A program made the position numbers and the translations under genes. From the NCBI RefSeq assembly GCF_000717915.1, contig NZ_JOCX01000005.1:223182-287181 (forward strand): a DNA stretch of 64,000 nt, read 5' to 3'. The notes below the pieces were generated by a model. The model searched no databases. It saw nothing but the letters and a program-made list of their open reading frames with translations, and was not told the DNA's origin. This document shows, one piece after another, positions 36,233-44,921 of the stretch. Position 1 is the stretch's first letter, and each line of letters begins with the position of its first letter. The DNA comes from Streptomyces sp. NRRL S-244 (GTDB taxonomy: Bacteria; Actinomycetota; Actinomycetes; Streptomycetales; Streptomycetaceae).

Positions 36233-37360
36233 GTGATGGGAGTCGACGGGCGGCTGCGAGCCGTCGTGGGGCTGGCGCAGGCCATGGCAGCCGCATGCGC
36301 ACCGCGGGACAGCGTACGGGCCGCGGCCCGCGGGGCCCGGCTCGCGATGGACGGCTCCTTCGCCGCGATCTCCGCCTGGGAGCGTGAGCGCGGCCGGCTG
36401 CGCGTGCTCGTCAACGAGGGCGGGCTGCGGGGCGGGGAAGAGGAGTTTCCCGAGGACGAGTCCTATCCCGTCCACGACTTTCCCGAGATCACCGAGTTCC
36501 TGCACGAGCGGTGGGTCGGGGGCGGCGGGCCGCACGCCTGGGTCGAAGGGGCCGGCGGCGGCCGCCCCGGGCGGCGCGGCGAGGCCCTGCGCCGCCGCGG
36601 CCGCGGGACCTGCGTCGTCGCGCCCATCGTGCTCAGCGGCCGCGCCTGGGGCGAGCTGTACGTCGCCCGCGACGCGGGCCTGCCCGACTTCGACGCCGAT
36701 GACGCCGAGTTCGCGACCGTACTGGCCGCCGTCGTCGCCGCCGGCCTCGCGCAGAACGAGCGGCTGGAGGAGGCCCGCCGCCTCGCCTTCACCGATCCCC
36801 TGACCGGCCTCGCCAACCGGCGCGCCGTCGACATGCGGCTCGACGAGGCCCTGGAGGAGCACCGGCGCGCCGCCGCCGTGGTCAGCCTCGTCGTATGCGA
36901 CCTGAACGGGCTCAAGAAGGTCAACGACACCCTCGGGCACGCCATGGGCGACCGGCTGCTGGAGCGGTTCGGGTCGGTGCTCAGCCTCTGCGGGGCCATG
37001 CTGCCCGGCGCGCTCGTCGCCCGGCTCGGCGGTGACGAGTTCTGCCTGGTCAGCGTCGGGCCCCCGGCCGACGAGGTGGTGCGGGTCACCGAGGAGCTGT
37101 GCCTGCGCGCCGCCGAGCTGGAGCTCGGGGAGGGCGTGGCCTGCGGGGTGGCGTCCACCGGGGACCCGATCGGGCCCGTGAAGTCCTCCCGGCGGCTGTT
37201 CCGGCTGGCCGACGCCGCCCAGTACAAGGCCAAGGCCGCCCGTTCCCCGAAGCCCGTGGTCGCCGGCCGCGACACCGCCGTCGTCCGGCTGGCCGATGCC
37301 GCTGCCGCTGCCGCGCAAGAGGTGCCGGGGGAGCGGCGCCGCTTCCGTGGCCGCCCTTGA
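36233..37360 (+). CDS. GAF-GGDEF diguanylate cyclase
   Basis: About 375 residues, soluble. An N-terminal GAF-like sensor domain (about 5-175) joins by a short helix to a GGDEF domain (about 185-340) with FTDPLTGLANRRAVD, DLNGLKKVNDTLGHAMGD and an intact LGGDEF catalytic loop. It should make c-di-GMP from two GTP. The product-inhibition I-site RxxD is absent: the residues nine to six before GGDEF read LPGA. The start may be GTG 36233 or the adjacent ATG 36236; a TAACCT box lies only a few bases upstream, so the message may be leaderless. I recall a GAF-GGDEF cyclase at this locus in other Streptomyces, but I do not assign a symbol. Confidence 0.9.
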   Translation: MMGVDGRLRAVVGLAQAMAAACAPRDSVRAAARGARLAMDGSFAAISAWERERGRLRVLVNEGGLRGGEEEFPEDESYPVHDFPEITEFLHERWVGGGGPHAWVEGAGGGRPGRRGEALRRRGRGTCVVAPIVLSGRAWGELYVARDAGLPDFDADDAEFATVLAAVVAAGLAQNERLEEARRLAFTDPLTGLANRRAVDMRLDEALEEHRRAAAVVSLVVCDLNGLKKVNDTLGHAMGDRLLERFGSVLSLCGAMLPGALVARLGGDEFCLVSVGPPADEVVRVTEELCLRAAELELGEGVACGVASTGDPIGPVKSSRRLFRLADAAQYKAKAARSPKPVVAGRDTAVVRLADAAAAAAQEVPGERRRFRGRP

Positions 37361-37417
37361 CCCGCTCCCGCGCCGGGGCGGCGTGGCGCTTGCCGCGCGA
37401 GGTGCGCGTGAAGAGGG

Positions 37418-37453
37418 GTGACATGAAGCGATTCAGTCCGTAGGGTGCTGAAT
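37418..37453 (+). promoter_or_regulatory. hutH promoter with operator-like inverted repeat
   Basis: GTGACA (37418-37423), 17 bases, then TAGGGT (37441-37446), placing the transcription start at or next to the ATG at 37454. An inverted repeat ATTCAG-N11-CTGAAT (37431-37436, 37448-37453) brackets the -10 box, a good position for a repressor. Confidence 0.55.
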
Positions 37454-39001
37454 ATGGATATGCACACTGTCGTGGTGGGGACCTCCGGGACCACCGCCGA
37501 GGACGTCATCGCCGTCGCCCGCGGCAACGCGCGGATCGAGCTGTCCGGCGAGGCGCTCGCCGCCCTCGCCCGCGCCCGCGAGATCGTCGACGCCCTCGCC
37601 GCCAAGCCCGAACCCGTCTACGGGGTGTCCACCGGCTTCGGCGCCCTCGCCTCCCGGCACATCAGCCCCGAGCTGCGCGCCCAGCTCCAGCGCAACATCG
37701 TCCGCTCGCACGCCGCCGGCATGGGCCCGCGCGTCGAGCGGGAGGTCGTGCGCGCCCTGATGTTCCTGCGCCTGAAGACCGTCGCCTCCGGCCACACCGG
37801 CGTCCGGCCGTCCGTCGCGCAGACGATGGTCGACGTGCTCAACGCCGGCATCACGCCCGTCGTCCACGAGTACGGCTCGCTCGGCTGCTCCGGGGACCTC
37901 GCGCCGCTCTCGCACTGCGCGCTCACCCTGATGGGCGAAGGCGACGCAGAGGGTCCGGACGGGGTCGTGCGACTCGCCGGCGAGCTGCTCGCCGAGGCCG
38001 GGATCCAGCCCGTCGAGCTCAAGGAGAAGGAGGGCCTCGCCCTCCTCAACGGCACCGACGGCATGCTCGGCATGCTGGTCATGGCCCTCGCCGACCTCGA
38101 CAAGCTCTACAAGTCCGCGGACATCACCGCCGCGCTGACCCTCGAAGCGCTGCTCGGCACCGAGAAGGTGCTCGCGCCCGAGCTGCACGCCATCCGCCCG
38201 CATCCGGGCCAGGGCGCCTCCGCCGCGAACATGGCCGCCGTCCTGAACGGCTCCGGGCTCACCGGGCACTTCCAGGAGGAGTCCGCCCCGCGCGTGCAGG
38301 ACGCGTACTCGGTGCGCTGCGCCCCGCAGGTCGCCGGCGCCGGCCGCGACACCATGGCGCACGCCGCCCTCGTCGCCTCGCGCGAGCTGGCCTCCGCCGT
38401 CGACAACCCGGTGGTGCTGCCCGACGGGCGCGTGGAGTCCAACGGCAACTTCCACGGCGCGCCGGTCGCGTACGTCCTGGACTTCCTGGCGATCGCGGCG
38501 GCCGACCTCGGCTCCATCGCGGAGCGCCGCACCGACCGGCTGCTCGACAAGAACCGCTCGCACGGGCTGCCGCCGTTCCTGGCGGACGACGCCGGTGTCG
38601 ACTCCGGTCTGATGATCGCCCAGTACACGCAGGCCGCCCTGGTCAGCGAGATGAAGCGGCTGGCCGTGCCGGCCTCCGCCGACTCGATCCCGTCCTCCGC
38701 CATGCAGGAGGACCACGTCTCGATGGGCTGGTCGGCCGCACGCAAGCTCCGTACCGCCGTGGACAACCTGACCCGGATCATCGCGATCGAGATGTACGCG
38801 GCCACCCGGGCCATCGAGCTGCGGCACGGGCTCACCCCGGCTCCGGCGAGCCGGGCCGCCATCGCGGCGGCCCGGGCGGCCGGTGTGGAGGGTCCCGGGC
38901 CGGATCGTTTCCTCGCCCCCGACCTGGCCGCGGCCGACGCGTTCGTCCGCAGTGGCGGCCTCGTCGCGGCGGTGGAGCCGGTGACGGGCCCGCTCGCCTG
39001 A
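37454..39001 (+). CDS. hutH: Histidine ammonia-lyase (histidase)
   Basis: A 515-residue cytosolic enzyme converting L-histidine to urocanate and ammonia, first step of histidine use. ATG 37454 gives MDMHTVVV, as in Streptomyces histidases. The MIO cofactor forms from three residues in GSLGCSGDLAPL: Cys145-Ser146-Gly147. The usual first residue is Ala; Cys at this place is, to my memory, the Streptomyces form. Other marks are YGVSTGFGALA, LLNGTDGM, QDAYSVRCAPQV and ESNGNFHG. No other hut genes are adjacent, in keeping with the scattered hut genes of Streptomyces. A promoter with an inverted repeat across its -10 box lies directly upstream. Confidence 0.95.
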   Translation: MDMHTVVVGTSGTTAEDVIAVARGNARIELSGEALAALARAREIVDALAAKPEPVYGVSTGFGALASRHISPELRAQLQRNIVRSHAAGMGPRVEREVVRALMFLRLKTVASGHTGVRPSVAQTMVDVLNAGITPVVHEYGSLGCSGDLAPLSHCALTLMGEGDAEGPDGVVRLAGELLAEAGIQPVELKEKEGLALLNGTDGMLGMLVMALADLDKLYKSADITAALTLEALLGTEKVLAPELHAIRPHPGQGASAANMAAVLNGSGLTGHFQEESAPRVQDAYSVRCAPQVAGAGRDTMAHAALVASRELASAVDNPVVLPDGRVESNGNFHGAPVAYVLDFLAIAAADLGSIAERRTDRLLDKNRSHGLPPFLADDAGVDSGLMIAQYTQAALVSEMKRLAVPASADSIPSSAMQEDHVSMGWSAARKLRTAVDNLTRIIAIEMYAATRAIELRHGLTPAPASRAAIAAARAAGVEGPGPDRFLAPDLAAADAFVRSGGLVAAVEPVTGPLA

Positions 39002-39016
39002 GTCGTACGCGTACCG

Positions 39017-39054
39017 CGAAGGGCCGCTCCCGGGAGTCCGGGGGCGGCCCTTCG
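39017..39054 (+). terminator. Terminator after hutH
   Basis: Perfect 11-bp inverted repeat (39017-39027 and 39044-39054) around a 16-base loop that itself contains TCCCGGGA, 15 bases past the hutH stop and facing the converging small surface-protein gene. Confidence 0.8.
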
Positions 39055-39082
39055 GCGTGTGCCCGTACGCGGGCTGCGGGCG

Positions 39083-39457
39083 TTACGCGCGCGAGCGGCG
39101 TACGGAGTAGGTGACGAACCCGGCCCCGAGGCCCAGGCAGAGCGTGCCGCCCAGCAGGTACGGGGTGGTGTCGATCCCGCCGGTGTCGGCGAGCCCGAGC
39201 GGAACCTGGCCGGCGCTCTGGGCGGTGTCGCCGGAAGCGTCCGGGGAGTTCGGCACCAGCGTGGTCACCGACCCGGTACCCGCGGTGTTCGCGGACTCCG
39301 GCGCGGCGGAACCGGAACCAGAACCGGAACCGGAGGACATGGAGGATTCGGACCCCGCGGACCCCGGTGCCGTGGCGTTCGCCGAGGGCACGAACCAGAG
39401 GGCGGCGAGGAGGCTGGTCGCCCCGAGAGCGGTGAGCAGCGGTCGACGTGCGGACAC
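39083..39457 (-). CDS. Small LAxTG cell-wall-anchored protein
   Basis: A 124-residue surface protein. Signal peptide about 1-28 (LLTALGATSLLAALWFVPSANA). A low-complexity Ser/Gly/Ala/Thr region follows (about 30-80, including six SG steps). The C-terminus is a complete sorting signal: LADTG at residues 89-93, hydrophobic helix about 100-117, and tail RRSRA. LAxTG is the motif used by class E sortases of Streptomyces, so the protein should be cut between Thr92 and Gly93 and linked to peptidoglycan. The mature chain of roughly 60 residues has no recognisable fold. No sortase gene lies in the window. Confidence 0.82.
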   Translation of the reverse strand: MSARRPLLTALGATSLLAALWFVPSANATAPGSAGSESSMSSGSGSGSGSAAPESANTAGTGSVTTLVPNSPDASGDTAQSAGQVPLGLADTGGIDTTPYLLGGTLCLGLGAGFVTYSVRRSRA

Positions 39458-39564
39458 GGTGCGATCCCCCTTGCGGACGCAGCGAATTGGCCGTGTGCGG
39501 TGATGCTACGGACAAGGGCGGGTCGTGGGAAAGTCGGGGCTGCCGCGGGCTTACGCTCCGTCGT

Positions 39565-39909
39565 ATGAACCCTTCTGACACATCACGATACGTCCGGCTT
39601 CGAGTGGATTTGGTGCTGGAAGTGCCCGACGTCGACGCGCTCACCGGCGCCGCGCTCGCGCACATCGAAGCCGACGAGTTCATGCCGGACGAGGAGCGCG
39701 GCCACGCCGAATCGGCGGTACGGGAAGACGAATCGGAGGCGCTCGCGTACCTCGTCGACCCCACTGACCTGGTCGCGGACATCCCCGGGGTGGAGCTGGC
39801 GCAGGCCTCCTGGAGCAGCGAGCCCGTCGAATACGACCCCGAGTCCATGGAGTGGGACCTGGGCGAGGAAGATGGGGAGTACGACGAAGAGACGACCGAC
39901 AACGCCTGA
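39565..39909 (+). CDS. Acidic hypothetical protein
   Basis: A 114-residue strongly acidic cytosolic protein. ATG 39565 gives MNPSDTSRYVRLRVDLVLEV. The N-terminal half looks folded (alternating hydrophobic strand RLRVDLVLEV, then helix DALTGAALAHIEADEF). The C-terminal ~45 residues are dominated by Asp and Glu (EDGEYDEE). There are no membrane segments, metal motifs or cysteines. It is a single gene between the LAxTG protein and an L,D-transpeptidase. I do not recognise the family; conserved hypothetical proteins of this size are common at this locus in Streptomyces (from memory). Confidence 0.7.
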   Translation: MNPSDTSRYVRLRVDLVLEVPDVDALTGAALAHIEADEFMPDEERGHAESAVREDESEALAYLVDPTDLVADIPGVELAQASWSSEPVEYDPESMEWDLGEEDGEYDEETTDNA

Positions 39910-40056
39910 CCGTGTGGTTGCCCACATTCAAACGGGATGTGGAACCGATCCGGGCCTTCAACGCGTTGACTGGTGCGAGGCAGGGGGCGTGTCTCCCTGC
40001 CTTGATCGGGGCACCGCCCGGCGCTGGCCGGGGGAAGCTCGGGGGTTCTGGCAACG

Positions 40057-41331
40057 ATGGAGTGGCGTGTGAGGACGGACAAGAAGCGGCGGAGAAGGTC
40101 CCTGGTGGCCATATCCGCCGTACTCGGTGGCGTGCTGGTGCTCTCGGCCTGCGGTGGTGGCGACGAAGGCAAGGCCAAGGGCGGCGACGCGAGCGGCAGC
40201 AAGTCCCAGTCGGACGTGGACGCGGCCGCGGCCAAGGACGCCTCCAAGGCCAAGATCACGATAACGCCGAAGGACGGCGCGACCAATGTCGGCCTGAACG
40301 ACGCGACCAACGTCGCCGTCGCCGACGGCACCCTCACGGCGGTCGAGCTGAAGACCTCCGAGGGCACGGCCGTGGCCGGCAAGATAGCCGCCGACGGCAA
40401 GACCTGGAAGCCGGACGCCGCGCTGAAGCGCTCCACGAAGTACGTCCTGGCCGCGACCGCCAAGGACGAGGCCGGCAAGGAGGCGCACGAGAACGCGTCC
40501 TTCACCACCGTCTCCCCGGAGAACAGCTTCGTCGGCTCGTTCATACCGGACGACGGCCAGACGGTCGGCGTGGGCATGCCGGTCTCGATCACGTTCAACA
40601 AGCCGATCAAGGACCAGAAGGCGGTCCAGGCGGCGATCACCGTCAGCTCCAGCAGCGGCCAGGAGGTCGTCGGGCACTGGTTCAGCGCGCAGCGCCTGGA
40701 CTTCCGCCCCGAGCAGTACTGGCAGGCCGGCTCCACCGTCACGCTGAAGCTGGCGCTGGAAGGCGTGCAGGGCGCCCCCGGCGTCCAGGGCGTGCAGAAC
40801 CGGACCGCCACCTTCAAGATCGGCCGCAGCCAGGTCTCGACGGTCGACGCGAAGACGAAGAAGATGACCGTCACCCGGGACGGCGCGGTCCTCAAGACCA
40901 TCCCGATCTCGGCGGGCTCCCCGGAGAACCCGACGTACAACGGCCAGATGGTGATCTCCGAGAAGTTCAAGGAGACCCGGATGGACGGCTCCACTGTCGG
41001 CTTCAAGAACAGTGAGGGCAAGGGCGAGTACGACATCAAGGACGTCCCGCACGCGATGCGGCTGTCCCAGTCCGGCACGTTCATCCACGGCAACTACTGG
41101 GGACCGGACTCGGTCTTCGGCAGCGCGAACACGAGCCACGGCTGTGTCGGTCTGAACGACGCCCAGGGTGCCAACGACCCGAACCAGCCCGCCGCCTGGT
41201 TCTACGACAACTCGCTCATCGGTGACGTGGTCACGGTGGTCAACTCGCCGGACAAGACCATCAAGCCGGAGAACGGCCTCAACGGCTGGAACATGAGCTG
41301 GGCGGACTGGAAGGCCGGAACGGCCTCCTGA
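40057..41331 (+). CDS. L,D-transpeptidase lipoprotein (Ig-like plus YkuD)
   Basis: A 424-residue lipoprotein that cross-links peptidoglycan through 3-3 bonds. Lipobox VLSAC gives lipidated Cys32. A Lys/Ala/Gly linker follows, then two Ig-like domains (about 65-255) and a C-terminal YkuD domain (about 265-400) with HGNYW and the catalytic SHGCVGL motif (His361, Cys363). The overall plan equals mycobacterial LdtMt2-type enzymes. The start may be ATG 40057 or GTG 40069; the second has GGAG at ideal spacing. It acts on the outer face of the membrane, next to an LAxTG wall protein, so this stretch has a cell-envelope theme. Confidence 0.92.
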   Translation: MEWRVRTDKKRRRRSLVAISAVLGGVLVLSACGGGDEGKAKGGDASGSKSQSDVDAAAAKDASKAKITITPKDGATNVGLNDATNVAVADGTLTAVELKTSEGTAVAGKIAADGKTWKPDAALKRSTKYVLAATAKDEAGKEAHENASFTTVSPENSFVGSFIPDDGQTVGVGMPVSITFNKPIKDQKAVQAAITVSSSSGQEVVGHWFSAQRLDFRPEQYWQAGSTVTLKLALEGVQGAPGVQGVQNRTATFKIGRSQVSTVDAKTKKMTVTRDGAVLKTIPISAGSPENPTYNGQMVISEKFKETRMDGSTVGFKNSEGKGEYDIKDVPHAMRLSQSGTFIHGNYWGPDSVFGSANTSHGCVGLNDAQGANDPNQPAAWFYDNSLIGDVVTVVNSPDKTIKPENGLNGWNMSWADWKAGTAS

Positions 41332-41354
41332 CCTCCGGCTTCGACCGAACCTCG

Positions 41355-41399
41355 CGGATGGCGGGGAGCCCCCGGAAACGGCGGGCTCCCCGCCATCCG
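41355..41399. terminator. Strong bidirectional terminator
   Basis: Perfect 17-bp arms (41355-41371 and 41383-41399); the loop itself forms CCG-GAAA-CGG with one bulged C, giving a GAAA tetraloop. It lies between the convergent L,D-transpeptidase and MmyB-like genes. Confidence 0.92.
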
Positions 41400-41406
41400 T
41401 CGTGAC

Positions 41407-42345
41407 TCAGGCCGTGGCCCCGTCGGAGGACGAGGCGGTCGGGGACGAGGCGGTCGAGGAAGAGGCGGAAGGGGCGGAAGGAGCCGACGGAGCGGCAGGC
41501 GCCGACCAGGAGGCCAGCATCCGCAGCGCGTCCTGCGAGGGGGAACCCGGCGCCGCATGGTAGGTGACCAGGACCTGCGCCGAGTCGCCCGGCAGGGCCA
41601 GCGTCTCGAAAGACAGGGACAGTTCGCCGACCAAGGGGTGCCGCAGCTTCTTCACCCCGTGCGTCTTGTTGTCCGCCAGCGTGTGCGCCGCCCACAGCCG
41701 CCGGAATTCCTCGTTCTTCACCGACAGCTCACCGACCAGCGCCGACAGCTGTTCGTCGTCCGGGTGCTCGCCGGCGTACATGCGCAGACTGCTCACGACC
41801 CGGCAGGCCAGGCAGTCCCACTCCGCGTAGAGCTCGGCCGCCGCCGGGTCCAGGAACACCAGCCGCACCAGGTTCCGCTCCTGGGGCGGCAGCTCGCCGA
41901 AGTCCCCGAACACCGCCGCGGCCAGCCGGTTCCACCCGATGACGTCCTGCCGCCGCCCCAGGAGGTACGCCGGTACGCCGTCCATCGCGTCCATCAGTGT
42001 CCGCAGCTCCGGGCGCACGTGCTCCGCCCTGTACTGCTTCGCGCGCTGCCTGCGGGGTCTGGGGCGGGCCAGGTGGGTCAGGTGGGCCGTCTCCGTGCCG
42101 TCCAGGCGCAGCGCCCGGGCGATGGCGTCGAGCACCTCCGTGGACACGTTCTGGCCGTGCCCCTGTTCGAGCCGCGTGTAGTACGCCACCGAGACGCCCG
42201 CCAGCTGCGCCAGCTCCTCGCGGCGCAGCCCGGGCACGCGCCGGTGGCGCCCGTAGTCCGGCAGGCCGACGTCCGAGGGGCGCAGCCGCGCACGGCGGGA
42301 GCGGAGGAACTCACCCAGTTCGGCACGCTGATCAAGCTGGTCCAT
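41407..42345 (-). CDS. MmyB-like helix-turn-helix regulator
   Basis: A 312-residue regulator. The N-terminal XRE-type helix-turn-helix (about 10-80) has [24 protein letters not shown]. It is followed by the MmyB-like ligand domain (about 110-270) with [25 protein letters not shown] and [14 protein letters not shown]. The last ~35 residues are a Ser/Ala/Pro repeat tail ([13 protein letters not shown]) of no clear function. It is divergent from a zinc alcohol dehydrogenase across 166 bases that hold a perfect palindrome. In Streptomyces this family often sits divergent to an oxidoreductase gene that it controls, probably in response to a small hydrophobic ligand; that link is inferred from the arrangement. 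Confidence 0.9.
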   Translation of the reverse strand: MDQLDQRAELGEFLRSRRARLRPSDVGLPDYGRHRRVPGLRREELAQLAGVSVAYYTRLEQGHGQNVSTEVLDAIARALRLDGTETAHLTHLARPRPRRQRAKQYRAEHVRPELRTLMDAMDGVPAYLLGRRQDVIGWNRLAAAVFGDFGELPPQERNLVRLVFLDPAAAELYAEWDCLACRVVSSLRMYAGEHPDDEQLSALVGELSVKNEEFRRLWAAHTLADNKTHGVKKLRHPLVGELSLSFETLALPGDSAQVLVTYHAAPGSPSQDALRMLASWSAPAAPSAPSAPSASSSTASSPTASSSDGATA

Positions 42346-42404
42346 GACGCCAGTATCGCCGGGCGGGCGGCGCGCCGGGACCGTGTTCCTGACCCCGCCA
42401 GGGG

Positions 42405-42421
42405 TAGGACCGCCGGTCCTA
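42405..42421. promoter_or_regulatory. Palindrome between MmyB-like regulator and alcohol dehydrogenase
   Basis: TAGGACC-GCC-GGTCCTA, perfect arms of 7, placed 60 bases upstream of the regulator and 91 upstream of the dehydrogenase. Strong candidate operator for the regulator. Confidence 0.65.
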
Positions 42422-42511
42422 GGCAGGACAGGGGCGTGGCTGCCGGCGGCCCGAGCGGGGATCGTTCGGTGCAGCAGATCGTCAGCAGCAGCGTTCGAGG
42501 AGTCCTCACCC

Positions 42512-43567
42512 ATGTCCGTCACCCAGGTCACCCAGGTCGCCGCCTACGCCGCCCCTGCCGCGAAGGCCCCGCTGGAGCGCACCACCGTGCCGCGCCGCCC
42601 CGTCGGCGAGCACGACGTCCTCATCGAGATCAAGTACGCCGGCATCTGCCACTCCGACATCCACCAGGTCCGCGACGGCTGGGGCGAGGGCATCTACCCG
42701 ATGGTCCCGGGGCACGAGATCGCCGGTGTCGTCGCAGAAGTCGGCCCGGGCGTCACGAAGTTCGCGGTCGGCGACCACGTCGGCGTCGGCTGCTTCGTGG
42801 ACTCCTGCCGGGAGTGCGACTACTGCCTGCGCGGGCAGGAGCAGTACTGCGTCAAGGGCATGACCGGCACGTACAACGCCCTCGACAAGCAGGGCGAGCC
42901 CACGTACGGCGGCTACTCCACGCACCTCGTCGTCGACGAGAACTACACCGTCCGCATCCCCGACGGCCTGTCCCTCGACGTCGCGGCCCCGCTGCTGTGC
43001 GCCGGGATCACCCTGTACTCCCCGCTGAAGCACTGGCAGGCGGGCCCCGGCAAGAAGGTCGCGATCGTCGGCCTCGGTGGGCTCGGCCACATGGGCGTGA
43101 AGATCGCGGCGGCCCTGGGCGCGGAGGTCACCGTCCTCTCGCAGTCGCTGCGCAAGCAGGAGGACGGCCTGCGGCTGGGCGCCTCGCACTACTACGCCAC
43201 GAGCGACGAGGCCACCTTCGAGAAGCTGGCCGGCAGCTTCGACCTGGTCGTCTCGACGGTCTCGGCCCCGCTCGGCCTCGACGCGTACCTCGGCCTGCTG
43301 AAGGTCGACGGCGCGCTGGTGAACGTGGGCGCCCCGGAGGAGCCGGTCGAGGTGAACCTGTTCTCCGTCATCCAGGGCCGCAAGACCCTGGCCGGCTCGA
43401 TGATCGGCGGCATCGCCGAGACCCAGGAGATGCTGGACTTCTGCGCCGAACACGGCCTGGGCTCGGAGATCGAACTGATCCCCGCGTCCGAGATCAACGC
43501 CGCGTACGACCGCGTCCTGGCCAGCGACGTCCGCTACCGCTTCGTGATCGACGCCTCGACGATCTGA
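42512..43567 (+). CDS. Zinc-dependent NAD(P) alcohol dehydrogenase
   Basis: A 351-residue medium-chain dehydrogenase of the cinnamyl-alcohol/YahK-like group. The catalytic zinc is held by Cys in AGICHSDIH, His in PGHEIAG and a later Cys; four structural-zinc cysteines lie in [17 protein letters not shown]. The cofactor loop is [11 protein letters not shown], followed by a Ser-rich LSQSLRK segment that favours NADP, an inference. ATG 42512 follows CGAGGAG. It should interconvert aldehydes and primary alcohols in the cytosol. Divergent from the MmyB-like regulator and converging on a small toxin-antitoxin-like pair. Confidence 0.93.
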   Translation: MSVTQVTQVAAYAAPAAKAPLERTTVPRRPVGEHDVLIEIKYAGICHSDIHQVRDGWGEGIYPMVPGHEIAGVVAEVGPGVTKFAVGDHVGVGCFVDSCRECDYCLRGQEQYCVKGMTGTYNALDKQGEPTYGGYSTHLVVDENYTVRIPDGLSLDVAAPLLCAGITLYSPLKHWQAGPGKKVAIVGLGGLGHMGVKIAAALGAEVTVLSQSLRKQEDGLRLGASHYYATSDEATFEKLAGSFDLVVSTVSAPLGLDAYLGLLKVDGALVNVGAPEEPVEVNLFSVIQGRKTLAGSMIGGIAETQEMLDFCAEHGLGSEIELIPASEINAAYDRVLASDVRYRFVIDASTI

Positions 43568-43576
43568 CGACATGTC

Positions 43577-43711
43577 CTAGAGGGCGTCGAAGGGCGGGAT
43601 GATCCGGACCACGACGATCAGTCGGGCGCGGGGTGCGGCGAGGAAGTAGAACCAGCCGTCGGCCGCACTCATCCGGTCCGGGTCGTACTCCCAGCGCCAG
43701 TCGGCGCTCAC
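43577..43711 (-). pseudogene. Internally deleted RelE-like toxin remnant
   Basis: A 44-residue frame whose GTG overlaps the stop of the DUF6247-like gene (GTGA). Its start (VSADWRWEYDPD) resembles the beginning, and its end (GWFYFLAAPRARLIVVVRI) the last strand and tail, of RelE/HigB-like toxins that accompany DUF6247 genes. The ~40-60 residues normally in between are missing without a frameshift. The product would be too short to fold as a RelE domain, so a disabled toxin is the likely reading. The comparison with intact relatives is from memory. A short functional peptide cannot be excluded. Confidence 0.55.
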
Positions 43712-44073
43712 CGATCGGTCGCTGCGAGGGCCGCGTGGGCGGTGTCGAGGATGCGGCCGATTTCCTTGGCCGCATGGCGGGCCTCGGCGGCGTTGCCCGT
43801 GGCTGCGGCGTCCTCCCAGCGCCGTAGCTCCTCGGCGAGACGCGGCTGGCGTTGGACGTGTACGTACACGGCCCACTGTGCGACGAAACGCCGCAGAGGG
43901 GCCAGGTCGGAGCCCTGCCGGGCCTGGTCCGCGGCCTCGTCCAGCTCCCGGGTGAACGCGGGCATCGCAGCCGGGGCGATCTGCGCGCCGGCCTGGCGCA
44001 GTGCGGTCACGGTCGAGGGCGGTTGCGGAATGAGAGGCTGCCCGGCAGCGGACGTGGTCACAAATGCTCCCAT
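43708..44073 (-). CDS. DUF6247-like antitoxin-type protein
   Basis: A 121-residue soluble protein. The middle (about 25-95) has an FTRELDEAADQARQ... helix and LAPLRRFVAQWAVYVHV, which resemble the DUF6247 family. Such proteins, common in Streptomyces, start from a PRTPAALR-type segment and precede a RelE-like gene. The C-terminal helix (AEARHAAKEIGRILDTAHAAL) adds to the family length. Its stop overlaps the start of the short RelE-like remnant, consistent with an antitoxin-toxin order. It lies between msrA and the alcohol dehydrogenase, beside a terminator. Function as an antitoxin is inferred from arrangement only. Confidence 0.6.
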   Translation of the reverse strand: MGAFVTTSAAGQPLIPQPPSTVTALRQAGAQIAPAAMPAFTRELDEAADQARQGSDLAPLRRFVAQWAVYVHVQRQPRLAEELRRWEDAAATGNAAEARHAAKEIGRILDTAHAALAATDR

Positions 44074-44115
44074 GGGCGAGATCCTGGGCCCAGGCGCCAG
44101 CCTACGGAGCGGAAC

Positions 44116-44153
44116 TCCGGCGCGGCCGCCCGAAAGGGTGAGGCCGCGCCGGA
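44116..44153 (-). terminator. Terminator downstream of msrA
   Basis: Perfect 12-bp inverted repeat (44116-44127 and 44142-44153), loop of 14 bases, 14 bases past the msrA stop. Confidence 0.75.
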
Positions 44154-44167
44154 CTCGCCGGGAAAGG

Positions 44168-44833
44168 TCAGCCGTCGGCCCTGGCTACGCCGATCGGGCA
44201 GCTGACGCCCGTGCCGCCGATGCCGCAGTAGCCGTCCGGGTTCTTGTCCAGGTACTGCTGGTGGTAGGGCTCCGCCGGCCAGAAGGGGCGCTCCGCCGCC
44301 GGGAGGACCGCCGTGGTGATGTCGCCGTAGCCCGACGACACCAGGACCTGCTGGTACGCGGTGCGGGAGGCCTCGGCCTCCGCCTGCTGGGCCTCGGAGT
44401 GGGTGTAGATCGCCGAGCGGTACTGGGTGCCGACGTCGTTGCCCTGGCGGAAGCCCTGGGTGGGGTTGTGCGACTCCCAGAACAGCTTCAGGAGGGTGGC
44501 GTACGAAACCTGCGCCGGGTCGAAGACCACGCGCACGACCTCGGTGTGGCCGGTCTGCCCCGAGCACACCTCGTCGTACGTCGGGTTCTCGGTGAACCCG
44601 CCCTGGTAGCCGGCCAGCGTGGTCCACACCCCCGGGGTCTGCCAGAACTTGCGCTCCGCTCCCCAGAAGCAGCCCAGGCCGAAGTCGGCCACCTCCAGCC
44701 CGGCCGGGTACGGGCCGGCGAGCGGGTTGCCGAGGACGGTGTGCCGGTCCGGGAGCGAGAACTGCGGGGTCGCGCGGCCCGGGAGGGCCTCCTCGCGGGT
44801 GGGGAGCTCGGGCGTGCGGCGGTACGAGAACAT
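44168..44833 (-). CDS. msrA: Peptide-methionine (S)-S-oxide reductase
   Basis: A 221-residue cytosolic repair enzyme that reduces the S-form of methionine sulfoxide. The catalytic GCFWGAE motif has Cys55. [20 protein letters not shown] and [19 protein letters not shown] follow in the usual order. Resolving cysteines occur at the C-terminus ([13 protein letters not shown]). The N-terminal ~45 residues form the extension seen in longer bacterial MsrA forms. Single gene with its own terminator; no msrB nearby. Electrons would come from thioredoxin. Confidence 0.95.
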   Translation of the reverse strand: MFSYRRTPELPTREEALPGRATPQFSLPDRHTVLGNPLAGPYPAGLEVADFGLGCFWGAERKFWQTPGVWTTLAGYQGGFTENPTYDEVCSGQTGHTEVVRVVFDPAQVSYATLLKLFWESHNPTQGFRQGNDVGTQYRSAIYTHSEAQQAEAEASRTAYQQVLVSSGYGDITTAVLPAAERPFWPAEPYHQQYLDKNPDGYCGIGGTGVSCPIGVARADG

Positions 44834-44921
44834 GATTCCCTCCTAGTGGTGCTCCCTTCAACGGCCGGGGGCGGACCGGGATTCCCCCGGGCCCGCCCCC
44901 GGCCGCCGCGTCACACTTCCG

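Noticed and set aside
37886..37894. Cys-Ser-Gly instead of Ala-Ser-Gly in histidase as a novel variant
   Set aside because: To my memory Streptomyces histidases normally carry Cys here, so it is not new.
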